This document shows positions 50,857 to 59,448 of a DNA stretch of 64,000 bases, one piece after another. The stretch covers positions 1,612,001-1,676,000 of the forward strand of contig NZ_VATY01000001.1 in NCBI RefSeq assembly GCF_005885635.1. The letters run 5' to 3'. Each line of letters begins with the position of its first letter. Within the stretch, counting starts at the first letter, position 1. The DNA comes from Maribacter algarum (ex Zhang et al. 2020) (lineage in GTDB: Bacteria > Bacteroidota > Bacteroidia > Flavobacteriales > Flavobacteriaceae). Under the pieces are notes generated by a model. That model ran no database searches. It saw only the letters and a program-made list of their open reading frames with translations, and was not told where the DNA came from. Both the position numbers and the translations under genes were made by a program.

Positions 50857-51855
50857 TTAATCCAGTTTATCCGTCAACTCTTTAAAAACCCGCTTCGCAT
50901 TCTCCCTATCATACAGAACCTTATAAACAGCATCAATAATCGGAGTTTCAACCTTCTTGCTGAATTTTGATTTTTGCTCAAAGGCAGTTTTAGCAGCATA
51001 AAATCCTTCTGCCACCATTTTCATTTCCATTTGCGCACTTTTGACCGCATAACCCTTTCCAATCATATTTCCGAACATACGATTTCGACTAAAAGTAGAA
51101 TATCCGGTCACTAGCAAATCCCCTAGATAAGCTGAATTATTGATATTGCGTTTCATCTTATGTACGCGTTTGATATAGCGTTTCATTTCACGAATGGCAT
51201 TGCTCATCAATACGCTTTGAAAATTATCTCCGTAACCTAATCCGTGATAAATACCAGCTGCTAGGGCATAGATATTCTTTAGCATTGCCGCATATTCAGT
51301 ACCAATGATATCATCCGAGATTTTTGTTTTGATGTAATGGCTACTCAGATTATTAGCGACTAGCTTCGCTTTTTCTTCATCTGCAGAAGCTATGGTTAAG
51401 TAAGAAAGTCGCTCTAAAGCCACCTCCTCAGCGTGACATGGCCCGGTAATCACTCCGATATTTTTAAAAGGTATTTTATAGATTTCATGAAAATGTTCAC
51501 CAACGATTAACCCGGTTTCGGGTACAATACCTTTTATAGCTGAAAAGATAATTTTATCGTGAATGGACGTAGTTAATTTTTGTAATTCAGCTTCTAAAAA
51601 AGCTGATGGAATAGCAAAAATGAGTACATCTGTAGATTGTATGACCTCATTGATATTATCGGTTAAGCTCAATTGTTCCGTACGAAATTCTACAGCAGTG
51701 AGATAATTCGGATTATGTTTCTCCTTTTTAATGTAAGCTACGGCGTCAGAATTCCGCATATACCAGGCTACTTTATCCTGATTTTCAGTAAGCATTTTTA
51801 CAATTGCTGTAGCCCAGCTTCCACCGCCTAAAACCCCAAACTTCATTTTATCCAT
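50857..51855 (-). CDS. gpsA: Glycerol-3-phosphate dehydrogenase, NAD(P)-dependent
   Basis: A 332-aa cytosolic enzyme that makes sn-glycerol 3-phosphate for phospholipid synthesis from dihydroxyacetone phosphate. The NAD(P)-binding motif GVLGGGSWATA lies at residues 7-17. FSAIKGI and GPCHAEEV precede the catalytic Lys region (GTEYAAMLKNIYALAAGIYHG). The gene is convergent with glpD, so glycerol catabolic and anabolic directions are encoded side by side. Two in-frame ATGs (51855, 51846) are both reasonable starts. Confidence 0.95.
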   Translation of the reverse strand: MDKMKFGVLGGGSWATAIVKMLTENQDKVAWYMRNSDAVAYIKKEKHNPNYLTAVEFRTEQLSLTDNINEVIQSTDVLIFAIPSAFLEAELQKLTTSIHDKIIFSAIKGIVPETGLIVGEHFHEIYKIPFKNIGVITGPCHAEEVALERLSYLTIASADEEKAKLVANNLSSHYIKTKISDDIIGTEYAAMLKNIYALAAGIYHGLGYGDNFQSVLMSNAIREMKRYIKRVHKMKRNINNSAYLGDLLVTGYSTFSRNRMFGNMIGKGYAVKSAQMEMKMVAEGFYAAKTAFEQKSKFSKKVETPIIDAVYKVLYDRENAKRVFKELTDKLD

Positions 51856-52070
51856 TCTTCCATTGAATTAAGATTCAAAGCTAAGCAATTCTTAAAATGA
51901 AACCTTAAATACTGATAAACAGGTATTTATAAAAAATGGCACGGAGATTGTTTTTAGTAAAAAGAATTTAAATACGTTTATTATGAAATGAGTCATGATA
52001 GTTTTAAACACAGCTAGAATTTTGATTGACGAATTACATATGACATTTAGGAACAATTAAATTGATGCAT

Positions 52071-52982
52071 ATGAAAGCTAAACTACTCTTCGGACTTATT
52101 CTTATAGGAACTTTGATGACTTCGTGTTATACAGAGACTATTATTCAAGATGACTTTATTGAAGAATCAGCTTTCAATACAGATCAAGTTTTGCAGTCAT
52201 ACGATTTATGGTATGTTGATATTAATGCTACCAGAGGAAATGGCGAAGTACCTTTCTTGCAACGCGCATTCACAGTTTCATTTAATAATGGGACGGTTTA
52301 CGCAAATAACAATATTGTAGGTATCGGTAAAACCGGAAATGGTTTCGGAATTGATGTCGGCAGTTATGGTACGCTTCGCGGAACTGTAGAAATCAATCAC
52401 GATGTTGACGGATTATGGCTATTGGATATTTTTGCAGTAAACGGAAATACCATAGAAGTAAGAGACCCTCGTTCTGGAACGTCGTATTTCCTGAATGGGT
52501 ATCAAATAGGAAATTTCGATTATGATACCGTGTTCTATGATAATATCAACTTCTTTTTACAAGAGTATGATGCTTGGGAAAAAACATTTACGAGTGAAGA
52601 AGGTGCTCTAAATGACTTTGATGATGAGAATTTCTTGCAGTTCAATGTAGAAACTTTTCGGTCCTCAATTGACGAAGTAGGAACATCGATTTCAAACCTA
52701 CAGTGGGATTTCGTCGGAAATTATCAGGTGTATGACATAGAAAACGATGAAACGCTCAAAACTTTAACACTTGCTTACGACTTTATGGGCAATGATTACT
52801 TCGAGCTTTACGTTATTAATGATAGTACTATCGAGCTGTACCATCCTTCAAGTGAAACGGTATATGAGTTTAAAGGACGAGGATATCAGCAGTACTTGAA
52901 ATCGGGCAAAAGCGCGGTTGCTAAGAAAAGAACAAAGACTTCGAATCCTAAAATGAAGGTCAAACGAAGTAGAAAGAGATAA
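52071..52982 (+). CDS. Lipoprotein with two homologous beta-domains
   Basis: A 303-aa lipoprotein (lipobox LMTSC, Cys19 from ATG 52071). The mature part contains two similar units of about 110 residues. The first starts VLQSYDLWYVDINAT and ends IEVRDPRSGTSYFLNGY; the second starts FLQEYDAWEKTFTS and ends IELYHPSSETVYEFKGRGY. Both are beta-rich and may be lipocalin-like barrels. The C-terminal tail is strongly basic (AKKRTKTSNPKMKVKRSRKR). Homologues are widespread in Flavobacteriia and are often misnamed nicotinate mononucleotide adenylyltransferase. Function unknown. Confidence 0.8.
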   Translation: MKAKLLFGLILIGTLMTSCYTETIIQDDFIEESAFNTDQVLQSYDLWYVDINATRGNGEVPFLQRAFTVSFNNGTVYANNNIVGIGKTGNGFGIDVGSYGTLRGTVEINHDVDGLWLLDIFAVNGNTIEVRDPRSGTSYFLNGYQIGNFDYDTVFYDNINFFLQEYDAWEKTFTSEEGALNDFDDENFLQFNVETFRSSIDEVGTSISNLQWDFVGNYQVYDIENDETLKTLTLAYDFMGNDYFELYVINDSTIELYHPSSETVYEFKGRGYQQYLKSGKSAVAKKRTKTSNPKMKVKRSRKR

Positions 52983-53009
52983 ACAATTTTTGGTTGGTTA
53001 TTTAGTTAG

Positions 53010-53045
53010 AAAACCCCTCGAACAGAAATGTCGAGGGGTTTTTTC
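53010..53045. terminator. Bidirectional terminator between lipoprotein and AraC genes
   Basis: A-run, ten-base stem (aacccctcga / tcgaggggtt) with a ten-base loop, then six T. It lies between the convergent lipoprotein and AraC genes and is symmetric enough to serve both. Confidence 0.9.
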
Positions 53046-53053
53046 TTGTATGG

Positions 53054-53905
53054 TCATTTGAAGCTCAAATGCCTCTTTTTAAATTCAGAAGGATTTTCCT
53101 CAGTAACTTTTTTGAAGGTCCGATTAAAATAAGAAAGACTTTCGAAACCACATTCGTAACAGGTTTCACTAATATTCCTTCCCATTAATAATAACCGTTT
53201 GGCCTGACTAATACGATACTGATTAAGAAAACTAATAAAAGTATTTCCCGTTGCCTTTTTGAAATAACGACAAAAAGCGGGCTTGGTCAAATTGCAAAGT
53301 TCGGCTACTTCATCAACCGTTATTTTGTATTGATAACGTTCATCAATCATTGCGTAAATTTGACGAATGCGCTCCTGTTCCTTTTTACTATATCGATTTA
53401 TATAGGGTTTGGTATGCAGCAATTCAAATTCCTTACTTTGCGCCAATTTCTTCAGAATCGTAACCGACTGCATAAAGAATTCGAAAGGCGCTAATAAATG
53501 TAATTCCTTCAACAATTCACTAACTTCTTTTTTCGTAGATCCGGTAAAAGCAATTCCGTATTTAGAGAGTTCTAGCAATCGTTCAATACTAAGTAACTCG
53601 GGCATTTGTGAAATGAATTGCTCCTTGAAAAAAGGTTTTATGTGTAAGACTTCTTTGCGATAAGTGGTGGTAACGCCATGGTCGAAATTCAAATGTGGAA
53701 TATTGGAACCAATCAAAACAAGGTCGCTTTCTGTGAATTGAGAAATATGATTTCCGACATGTCGAGTGGCGCTGGCACCTTCAATATAGACCAACTCAAA
53801 CTCTGGGTGAAAATGCCAATAGAAGAGATGATTTAGTTTGGGGTCATGCAAAAGTCGAAATGGACTTTTAGATGCGGGACTGATTGTTTCTAGTTGAATC
53901 TTCAT
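53054..53905 (-). CDS. AraC-family transcriptional regulator
   Basis: A 283-aa regulator with an N-terminal cupin-like sensor domain (FYWHFHPEFELVYIEGA, about 28-44, with metal- or ligand-binding His) and a C-terminal AraC double helix-turn-helix (about 180-280: EVAELCNLTKPAFCRYFKKA, ISETCYECGFESLSYFNRTF). It is divergent from the PhyH dioxygenase gene, with about 150 bp between starts, so it probably controls the PhyH-symporter-SDR genes in response to the substrate of that unit. Confidence 0.9.
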   Translation of the reverse strand: MKIQLETISPASKSPFRLLHDPKLNHLFYWHFHPEFELVYIEGASATRHVGNHISQFTESDLVLIGSNIPHLNFDHGVTTTYRKEVLHIKPFFKEQFISQMPELLSIERLLELSKYGIAFTGSTKKEVSELLKELHLLAPFEFFMQSVTILKKLAQSKEFELLHTKPYINRYSKKEQERIRQIYAMIDERYQYKITVDEVAELCNLTKPAFCRYFKKATGNTFISFLNQYRISQAKRLLLMGRNISETCYECGFESLSYFNRTFKKVTEENPSEFKKRHLSFK

Positions 53906-54058
53906 TACCTAATGCACCTAAATTGACCTTATTTTGCTCATTTATTATTTAAAATATCAATATAGTTCAAATATTAATCAATATCGAGGTGGAACTCCTT
54001 TATTTTCATTTTTAGTTTTATAGTATCAATTTATTAGTAATCTCAAAATATTTATACT

Positions 54059-55030
54059 ATGGATTCAAACAATAAAATGGAGATGGCGAATAAAGCTCAT
54101 GAAGAAATTCCCGGAAATCCATCCACAGCTACAAGTAGTAAGCAGAAATTAAATGACCGTTCAAATGGAAAACCTTTGCGGGTATTAAGTGAGGAAGATT
54201 GGAAGTTTTGGATGCACAATGGATACATTGTTATTAAGAATGCCATCCCAAGAGAACAGGCAAAAGCAACGGCTGATTTTATATGGGAATTTGACGAAAA
54301 AGACCCAAACGACTCTGAAACGTGGTATGCACCACCACGTGCAGAAATGCAAATGAAAGAATTGGAAGGAACAGGAATGGTAGAGGTATATAACAATCAG
54401 TTTTTATGGAACAATCGGCAAATGCAAAGGGTATACGATGCATTTGTAGATGTTTGGGGAACTGAAAAGTTATGGGTTACCATAGACAGGGCAAACCTGA
54501 ATTTTCCATTAAAACCTGGAGTGGAGAAAAAAGGTTTCATTCATTGGGACTATGACCCGGAAACCAAACCACAAAATGTTCAGGGCGTATTAGCGTTAGC
54601 GGACCAAACTGATGAAAATATGGGTGGTTTTCAATGTATTCCATGGTTATATAGAAATTACGATACTTGGAAATTGACACAGCCTGAAGACCGAGACCGC
54701 TTTCAACCTAATATTACTGAACTAGAAGATAAAATTGTAAAAGTGAAAATGGAGGCAGGTGACTTGCTCATTTTCAATAGTACCGAACCGCATGGAATTC
54801 GCCCCAATAAATCAGGTGATAAAGTTAGAATTGCACAATACATTTCTATGATGCCCGCAGAAGAGGAAAACGAAGAACTAAGAAATTGGCGAATCAATTC
54901 TTGGAAAAACCGAATTGCACCCGAAGGTTACGCTTTTCCCGGTGATCCTCGAAACTGGGAACAAACCAAATATGAGACCGCCGAACTTACTGATTTAGGG
55001 AAAAAACTCCTAGGTTTGAATAACTGGTAA
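54059..55030 (+). CDS. Phytanoyl-CoA dioxygenase (PhyH) family protein
   Basis: A 323-aa 2-oxoglutarate/Fe(II) oxygenase of the PhyH family. The iron ligands are in HWDYDPE (HxD, near residues 161-163) and the distal His in NSTEPHGIRPNKSG, with an Arg further on for 2-oxoglutarate. The first about 45 residues are polar and possibly disordered. PhyH proteins hydroxylate very different small molecules. The sodium:solute symporter gene begins 29 bp downstream, so the substrate is probably the transported compound. No signal peptide; cytosolic. Confidence 0.88.
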   Translation: MDSNNKMEMANKAHEEIPGNPSTATSSKQKLNDRSNGKPLRVLSEEDWKFWMHNGYIVIKNAIPREQAKATADFIWEFDEKDPNDSETWYAPPRAEMQMKELEGTGMVEVYNNQFLWNNRQMQRVYDAFVDVWGTEKLWVTIDRANLNFPLKPGVEKKGFIHWDYDPETKPQNVQGVLALADQTDENMGGFQCIPWLYRNYDTWKLTQPEDRDRFQPNITELEDKIVKVKMEAGDLLIFNSTEPHGIRPNKSGDKVRIAQYISMMPAEEENEELRNWRINSWKNRIAPEGYAFPGDPRNWEQTKYETAELTDLGKKLLGLNNW

Positions 55031-55059
55031 TCAACCGAATACTATAAAACCACTAATCT

Positions 55060-56739
55060 ATGCTTTCAAGCCTCAGCTTTTGGGATATAGCCATTATCCT
55101 AATCTATTTTGGAATTATTTTATGGATAGCCCAATGGGCATCGAAAAGTAAATCAGATTCAGGCAGCGCAATTGATTATTTTCTAGCTGGGAAAAACTCG
55201 GGGTGGCTCGTTATTGGAGCATCGCTTTTCGCTTCGAATATTGGTTCGGAAATCATTTTAGGTGTTTCTGGAGCAGGAGCAAGAGGAAATATGCCTATGG
55301 CGAATTTCGAAATCATAGCTTCTCTTGTTTTGATACTTCTAGGTTGGGTATTTGTGCCTTTTTACCTGCGTACGGGTGTATACACCATGCCTGAATTTCT
55401 TGAAAAACGTTACTCCAAAGCATGCAGAAGTTACCTTTCAGTAATTTCCATTTTAGCCTATGTAGTTACCAAAATCTCCCTTATCATTTTCGCAGGAGCT
55501 TTGGTCTTTGAAACCATCGGTATCCCATTTTGGACAGGGGCCATCATTACGGTCGTTGCAACTGGTTTTTATACCGTTTTAGGCGGACTCAAAGCAGTAA
55601 TCTACACTGATATGGTTCAAGCGTTTATCTTACTTTTGGGTACAATCGCCGTAACCATTTTTGGGTTGTATGCCCTAGGCGGATGGGATCATATGATAGA
55701 CGTAATTACAACTGCTTCCGCCCAAGAAGGGAATCCGCCAACAGAACAATTTTTTAATCTTTGGCGTCCCATGGCTGACACCGAATACCCATGGACAGGA
55801 ATGCTCTTCGGAGCTCCTATATTAGGGGTTTGGTACTGGTGTACCGACCAATATATCGTGCAAAGAACCCTTTCTGCCAAAGATGTAAACAATGCCAGAA
55901 AAGGCGCTTTGTTTGCAGGGTATTTGAAATTACTTCCAGTGTTTATATTTTTTATCCCTGGGGTAATCGCCTATGCTTTGTTACAAGAAGGAGCAATTGA
56001 ATTTTCAATGGAAAATGCCGATCAAGCATTGCCGGCGATGATAAACGGATTCCTCCCAACGGGCTTAAAAGGCTTAGCTATAGCAGGACTATTGGCTGCT
56101 TTAATGAGCTCGCTTTCTTCCGCCTTTAATTCGAGCTCTACCCTATTAACAATCGACTTTTATCAGAAATACAAACCCAATGCCACTCAGAAGGATTTGG
56201 TCCGTTTTGGTAGATTGGCAACTATCGTTTTAGTTGTTGTCAGTTTGGGATGGATTCCCTTTATGAAAGCACTCATGGGCGGCGGAATTTTTCATTACCT
56301 TCAAAGCGTACAAGCTTATATTTCACCGCCAATTGCCGCAGTTTTCTTATTCGGATTATTTTACAAATGGATTAATGCCAAAGGCGCCATCGTTTCCTTA
56401 TGGGTAGGCTTTGTTATCGGTGTTTTTCGATTAGTTGCAGAATTTTTAGCCAATGAAGGAACTATTATCGTAACACAGGATTCACTATTGGGAATGTTTT
56501 TAGGAATTAATTTCCTGCACTTCGCCCTATTTTTATTCCTATTCTGCGCCGTGATATTAATGGTAGTAAGTAAAATAGGACAACCACAAGCTGCTGAAGT
56601 ATTAGAATTAGTGACTTTTCAAAGACGCGCAGAACGACCTAAATTTAAATGGTCTTCAGATGTAACGCTTACTATTATTCTCATCGGATTGGTATTGCTC
56701 TTGTGGCTACTATTCAGTAAGTGGGGCATTGCAGGGTAG
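55060..56739 (+). CDS. Sodium:solute symporter (SSS family)
   Basis: A 559-aa membrane transporter with about 14 transmembrane segments and the SSS-type motifs: GWLVIGASLFASNIGSEIIL, VYTMPEFLEKRYSKACRSYL and GLLAALMSSLSSAFNSSSTL. It is close to SglT-like sugar/inositol symporters. It imports an organic solute with sodium, in keeping with a marine bacterium. It lies between the PhyH and SDR genes, which are presumably the enzymes for its substrate. Confidence 0.92.
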   Translation: MLSSLSFWDIAIILIYFGIILWIAQWASKSKSDSGSAIDYFLAGKNSGWLVIGASLFASNIGSEIILGVSGAGARGNMPMANFEIIASLVLILLGWVFVPFYLRTGVYTMPEFLEKRYSKACRSYLSVISILAYVVTKISLIIFAGALVFETIGIPFWTGAIITVVATGFYTVLGGLKAVIYTDMVQAFILLLGTIAVTIFGLYALGGWDHMIDVITTASAQEGNPPTEQFFNLWRPMADTEYPWTGMLFGAPILGVWYWCTDQYIVQRTLSAKDVNNARKGALFAGYLKLLPVFIFFIPGVIAYALLQEGAIEFSMENADQALPAMINGFLPTGLKGLAIAGLLAALMSSLSSAFNSSSTLLTIDFYQKYKPNATQKDLVRFGRLATIVLVVVSLGWIPFMKALMGGGIFHYLQSVQAYISPPIAAVFLFGLFYKWINAKGAIVSLWVGFVIGVFRLVAEFLANEGTIIVTQDSLLGMFLGINFLHFALFLFLFCAVILMVVSKIGQPQAAEVLELVTFQRRAERPKFKWSSDVTLTIILIGLVLLLWLLFSKWGIAG

Positions 56740-56756
56740 TTTAAAATAAGTAAACA

Positions 56757-57551
56757 ATGAATTTACAACTTCAAGATAAAACGGCATTTATTACTGGCTC
56801 TACTGCGGGCATTGGGTACGCAACTGCTAAAACATTAATTCAAGAAGGGGCTTCGGTCATTTTAAACGGAAGAACAGAAGGAAGTGTTATTAAGGCAGTT
56901 CAAAAATTGGAACAAGAGTTTCCCAATAATTCAGTTTCTGGATTTGCAACGGACTTTAGTAAATTAAACGAGGTAGAAGAGTTGGTGAACAAACTTCCAG
57001 AAATAGATATTCTTATTAATAATGTGGGTATCTATTCATCTGGTTCTTTTTTTGAAATTACCGACGAAGACTGGTACCGGCAATTTGAAGTAAATGTGAT
57101 GAGTGGAGTCCGATTATCTAAAAATATACTACCAAAAATGCTCACTAAAAATTGGGGGCGAATTCTCTTCGTTTCTAGCGAATGTGCCACTTTGGTCCCG
57201 ATTGATATGATTCCGTATAGCATGACAAAGGCGGCTTTACATGCTGTTTCTAGAGGATTGGCGCAATTGACTAAAAGTTCTGGAGTAACTGTAAATACAA
57301 TCGTTCCAGGTTCTACTTTATCGGAAGGAGCAGAACGATTTTTGGAAAATGCGGCTGAAAAAGATGGCAAGATAAAAGCTGAGGTAGAGGAAGACTTTTT
57401 TTCAGAAGTCCGAACATCTTCGCTTCTACAACGCTTTGCAAAAGTAGATGAGGTGGCCAATACCATCGCTTATTTGAGCAGCCCACTTTCTTCGGCCACA
57501 AATGGGTCAGCCATAAAAGTTGATGGCGGTAGTACGGGAGGAATTATGTAA
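56757..57551 (+). CDS. Short-chain dehydrogenase/reductase
   Basis: A 264-aa SDR. The cofactor motif TGSTAGIG lies near residue 14, NNVG (a variant of NNAG) near 88, catalytic Ser in LFVSSECA and YSMTK (Tyr/Lys) near 152-156. A C-terminal KVDGGSTGGIM end is typical of this group. It follows the symporter by 17 bp and is probably in the same operon. The substrate is most likely the hydroxylated or transported compound of this unit. Confidence 0.92.
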   Translation: MNLQLQDKTAFITGSTAGIGYATAKTLIQEGASVILNGRTEGSVIKAVQKLEQEFPNNSVSGFATDFSKLNEVEELVNKLPEIDILINNVGIYSSGSFFEITDEDWYRQFEVNVMSGVRLSKNILPKMLTKNWGRILFVSSECATLVPIDMIPYSMTKAALHAVSRGLAQLTKSSGVTVNTIVPGSTLSEGAERFLENAAEKDGKIKAEVEEDFFSEVRTSSLLQRFAKVDEVANTIAYLSSPLSSATNGSAIKVDGGSTGGIM

Positions 57552-57610
57552 ATGCTTTTTTTGTAAAAAAGTTCAGCAAGAATCGGGTTTTATGACCTTC
57601 AAAAGCAACA

Positions 57611-57618
57611 TAAGTTTG
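57611..57618 (+). promoter_or_regulatory. Candidate -7 promoter element of the alkylation-repair operon
   Basis: TAAGTTTG matches the Bacteroidota -7 consensus TAnnTTTG exactly and lies 20 bp upstream of the Ada start codon. A TTG -33 box is not clear, which would be in keeping with a weak promoter that needs the Ada activator. Confidence 0.45.
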
Positions 57619-57638
57619 TATCATAAAATTCAAAGAAA

Positions 57639-58481
57639 ATGACTGAGCAAGAACAAATTAATTATAATCGAATCGCGGAAGCGATAGATTATATCAAGAA
57701 AAATTTTAGAGAACAACCCTCTTTAAACGACATTGCCGAAAGTGTGCATTTGAGCCCTTTTCATTTCCAACGTTTGTTTACTGATTGGGCAGGGGTAAGT
57801 CCCAAAAAGTTTATGCAATACATTAGCATCGAGTATGCCAAACAAGTATTAAAAGATAAACAGACTACACTATTTGAAACTGCACATCAAACAGGTCTTT
57901 CCGGTACGAGCCGTTTACATGACTTATTTATTAATATAGAAGGAATGACTCCTGGAGAATTTAAAAACGGTGGCGAGAATCTAATTATAAGTTACAGTTT
58001 TGCTGAAAGCTTATTTGGAAATATCATTGTTGCGTCTACAGCAAAAGGTATTTGCCATATGGCTTTCTTTGATAACAAAGATGACGCATTTGCTACATTG
58101 CAAAAACGATTTCCAAATGCCACTTATAATCAGGTTGTTGATAAAGCACAGCAGAATGCACTATTTATTTTTAGGCACGATTGGAGCAAACTCGACCAAA
58201 TTAAATTGCATTTAACGGGTACTCCGTTTCAACTTAAAGTATGGGAAACGCTATTAAAAATACCTATGGGGGAATTATCAACTTATGGCGCTATTGCTAA
58301 AAAAATTGATAAGCCCAAAGCTTCTAGGGCGATAGGAACTGCTATTGGAAACAATCCCGTCGCATTTTTAATTCCCTGCCACAGAGTAATTCAATCATCG
58401 GGGAGTTCAGGTGGATATATGTGGGGAAGCACGCGAAAATCAGCTATCATTGGTTGGGAGGCCGCAAAAATCAATGGATAG
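57639..58481 (+). CDS. Ada-type AraC regulator / O6-methylguanine-DNA methyltransferase
   Basis: A 280-aa fusion. Residues about 5-110 are an AraC helix-turn-helix (LNDIAESVHLSPFHFQRLFT). Residues about 115-280 are a methylguanine methyltransferase with the active-site Cys247 in IPCHRV and the DNA-contact region around KASRAIGTAIG. It removes methyl groups from O6-methylguanine by self-methylation and probably activates the operon. The N-terminal zinc domain that senses methyl-phosphotriesters in E. coli Ada is absent; a free-standing version is coded two genes downstream. Confidence 0.93.
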   Translation: MTEQEQINYNRIAEAIDYIKKNFREQPSLNDIAESVHLSPFHFQRLFTDWAGVSPKKFMQYISIEYAKQVLKDKQTTLFETAHQTGLSGTSRLHDLFINIEGMTPGEFKNGGENLIISYSFAESLFGNIIVASTAKGICHMAFFDNKDDAFATLQKRFPNATYNQVVDKAQQNALFIFRHDWSKLDQIKLHLTGTPFQLKVWETLLKIPMGELSTYGAIAKKIDKPKASRAIGTAIGNNPVAFLIPCHRVIQSSGSSGGYMWGSTRKSAIIGWEAAKING

Positions 58482-59199
58482 CCTTATGGAAAGTTTAAGT
58501 TCTAGAATAGCAGAAATAGATTGGCAAAAGGTCACATCAGATATGAACGACAAAGGATATTCGATTATACCCTGTGTCCTTTCGGAAATACAATGTCACG
58601 AATTAATTGATTTGTATGAGAGGCCAGACAAGTATCGAAAAACGGTAGTTATGGAACGCTACCGCTTTGGCCTAGGGGAATATAAATATTTTGATTACCC
58701 CTTACCCAAAATTATTCAGACCATCCGTGAAGAAGTTTATCCTAAATTAGCACCTATCGCTAATCTATGGATGAAGGTTTTAAAAATCGATAAACAATTT
58801 CCTAAATCGTACCATGAATTGCAAACGCAATGTCATGACAACAATCAATTAAAACCTACACCACTTATTTTAAAATATGGCAAAGGTGGATTCAACACCC
58901 TGCATCAGGATTTATATGGAGATGTGTTTTTTCCGCTTCAATCGGTATTTTTTTTAAATGAACCTGATGTCGATTTTACAGGTGGTGAATTTGTTATGAC
59001 CCAACAGATGCCCAGAGCACAATCCAAAGCCATTGTTTTAAAGCCAAAAAAAGGTGATATGCTCATTTTTACCACTAATTTTAGACCTATTAAGGGGAAA
59101 AAAGGATATTACAGAGTAAATATGAAGCATGGGGTTAGTGAGTTGTATAATGGGGAAAGGCATACCATGGGAGTTATTTTTCACGATGCACTTAGTTAA
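58474..59199 (+). CDS. 2OG-Fe(II) oxygenase in an alkylation-repair operon
   Basis: A 241-aa oxygenase. A DSBH core with the HxD iron motif in GGFNTLHQDLYGDVFFP, a downstream GGEFVMTQQMPRAQ and the RVNMKHGVSELYNGERHTM end suit a COG3826-like family distinct from AlkB. ATG 58474 overlaps the Ada gene by 8 bp; ATG 58486 is an alternative. It lies between Ada and the Ada zinc domain and AlkB genes, with 3 bp to the next gene, so it is co-expressed with DNA repair functions. Its substrate is unknown; DNA or a DNA-protein adduct is a hypothesis from context. Confidence 0.85.
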   Translation: MDSLMESLSSRIAEIDWQKVTSDMNDKGYSIIPCVLSEIQCHELIDLYERPDKYRKTVVMERYRFGLGEYKYFDYPLPKIIQTIREEVYPKLAPIANLWMKVLKIDKQFPKSYHELQTQCHDNNQLKPTPLILKYGKGGFNTLHQDLYGDVFFPLQSVFFLNEPDVDFTGGEFVMTQQMPRAQSKAIVLKPKKGDMLIFTTNFRPIKGKKGYYRVNMKHGVSELYNGERHTMGVIFHDALS

Positions 59200-59202
59200 G
59201 CT

Positions 59203-59448
59203 ATGATACAGCATGAAGACATATCAGATACCGAACTAAGGACAAAATTAAAAGCAGATTTAATAGTATTTGGAGGCAATAAAAAGCTGAAAATTTATGG
59301 CAGGCTCGATTGTAAATCGGGTCTAAGAATGAAACGTGAAAATCGGGTTTTCTTTATATCTGAAAAGGAAGCTTTAATAAATAAGTATCGCCCTTGTGGG
59401 CATTGTATGAAGATGGAATATAAAAAATGGAAAGATGGAGTTATTTGA
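59203..59448 (+). CDS. Free-standing Ada zinc-binding domain
   Basis: An 81-aa protein that resembles the N-terminal metal-binding domain of Ada. Near residues 31-70 it has YGRLDCKSGLRMKRENRVFF and the C-terminal RPCGHCM. This gives three Cys of the usual four; the second Cys of the canonical FCRPSC loop is replaced (CKSG). In Ada this Zn-bound Cys accepts the methyl group from DNA phosphotriesters. It is encoded 3 bp after the oxygenase gene and overlaps alkB by 14 bp. Whether it works as a sensor in trans with the upstream AraC-methyltransferase is unknown. Confidence 0.82.
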   Translation: MIQHEDISDTELRTKLKADLIVFGGNKKLKIYGRLDCKSGLRMKRENRVFFISEKEALINKYRPCGHCMKMEYKKWKDGVI

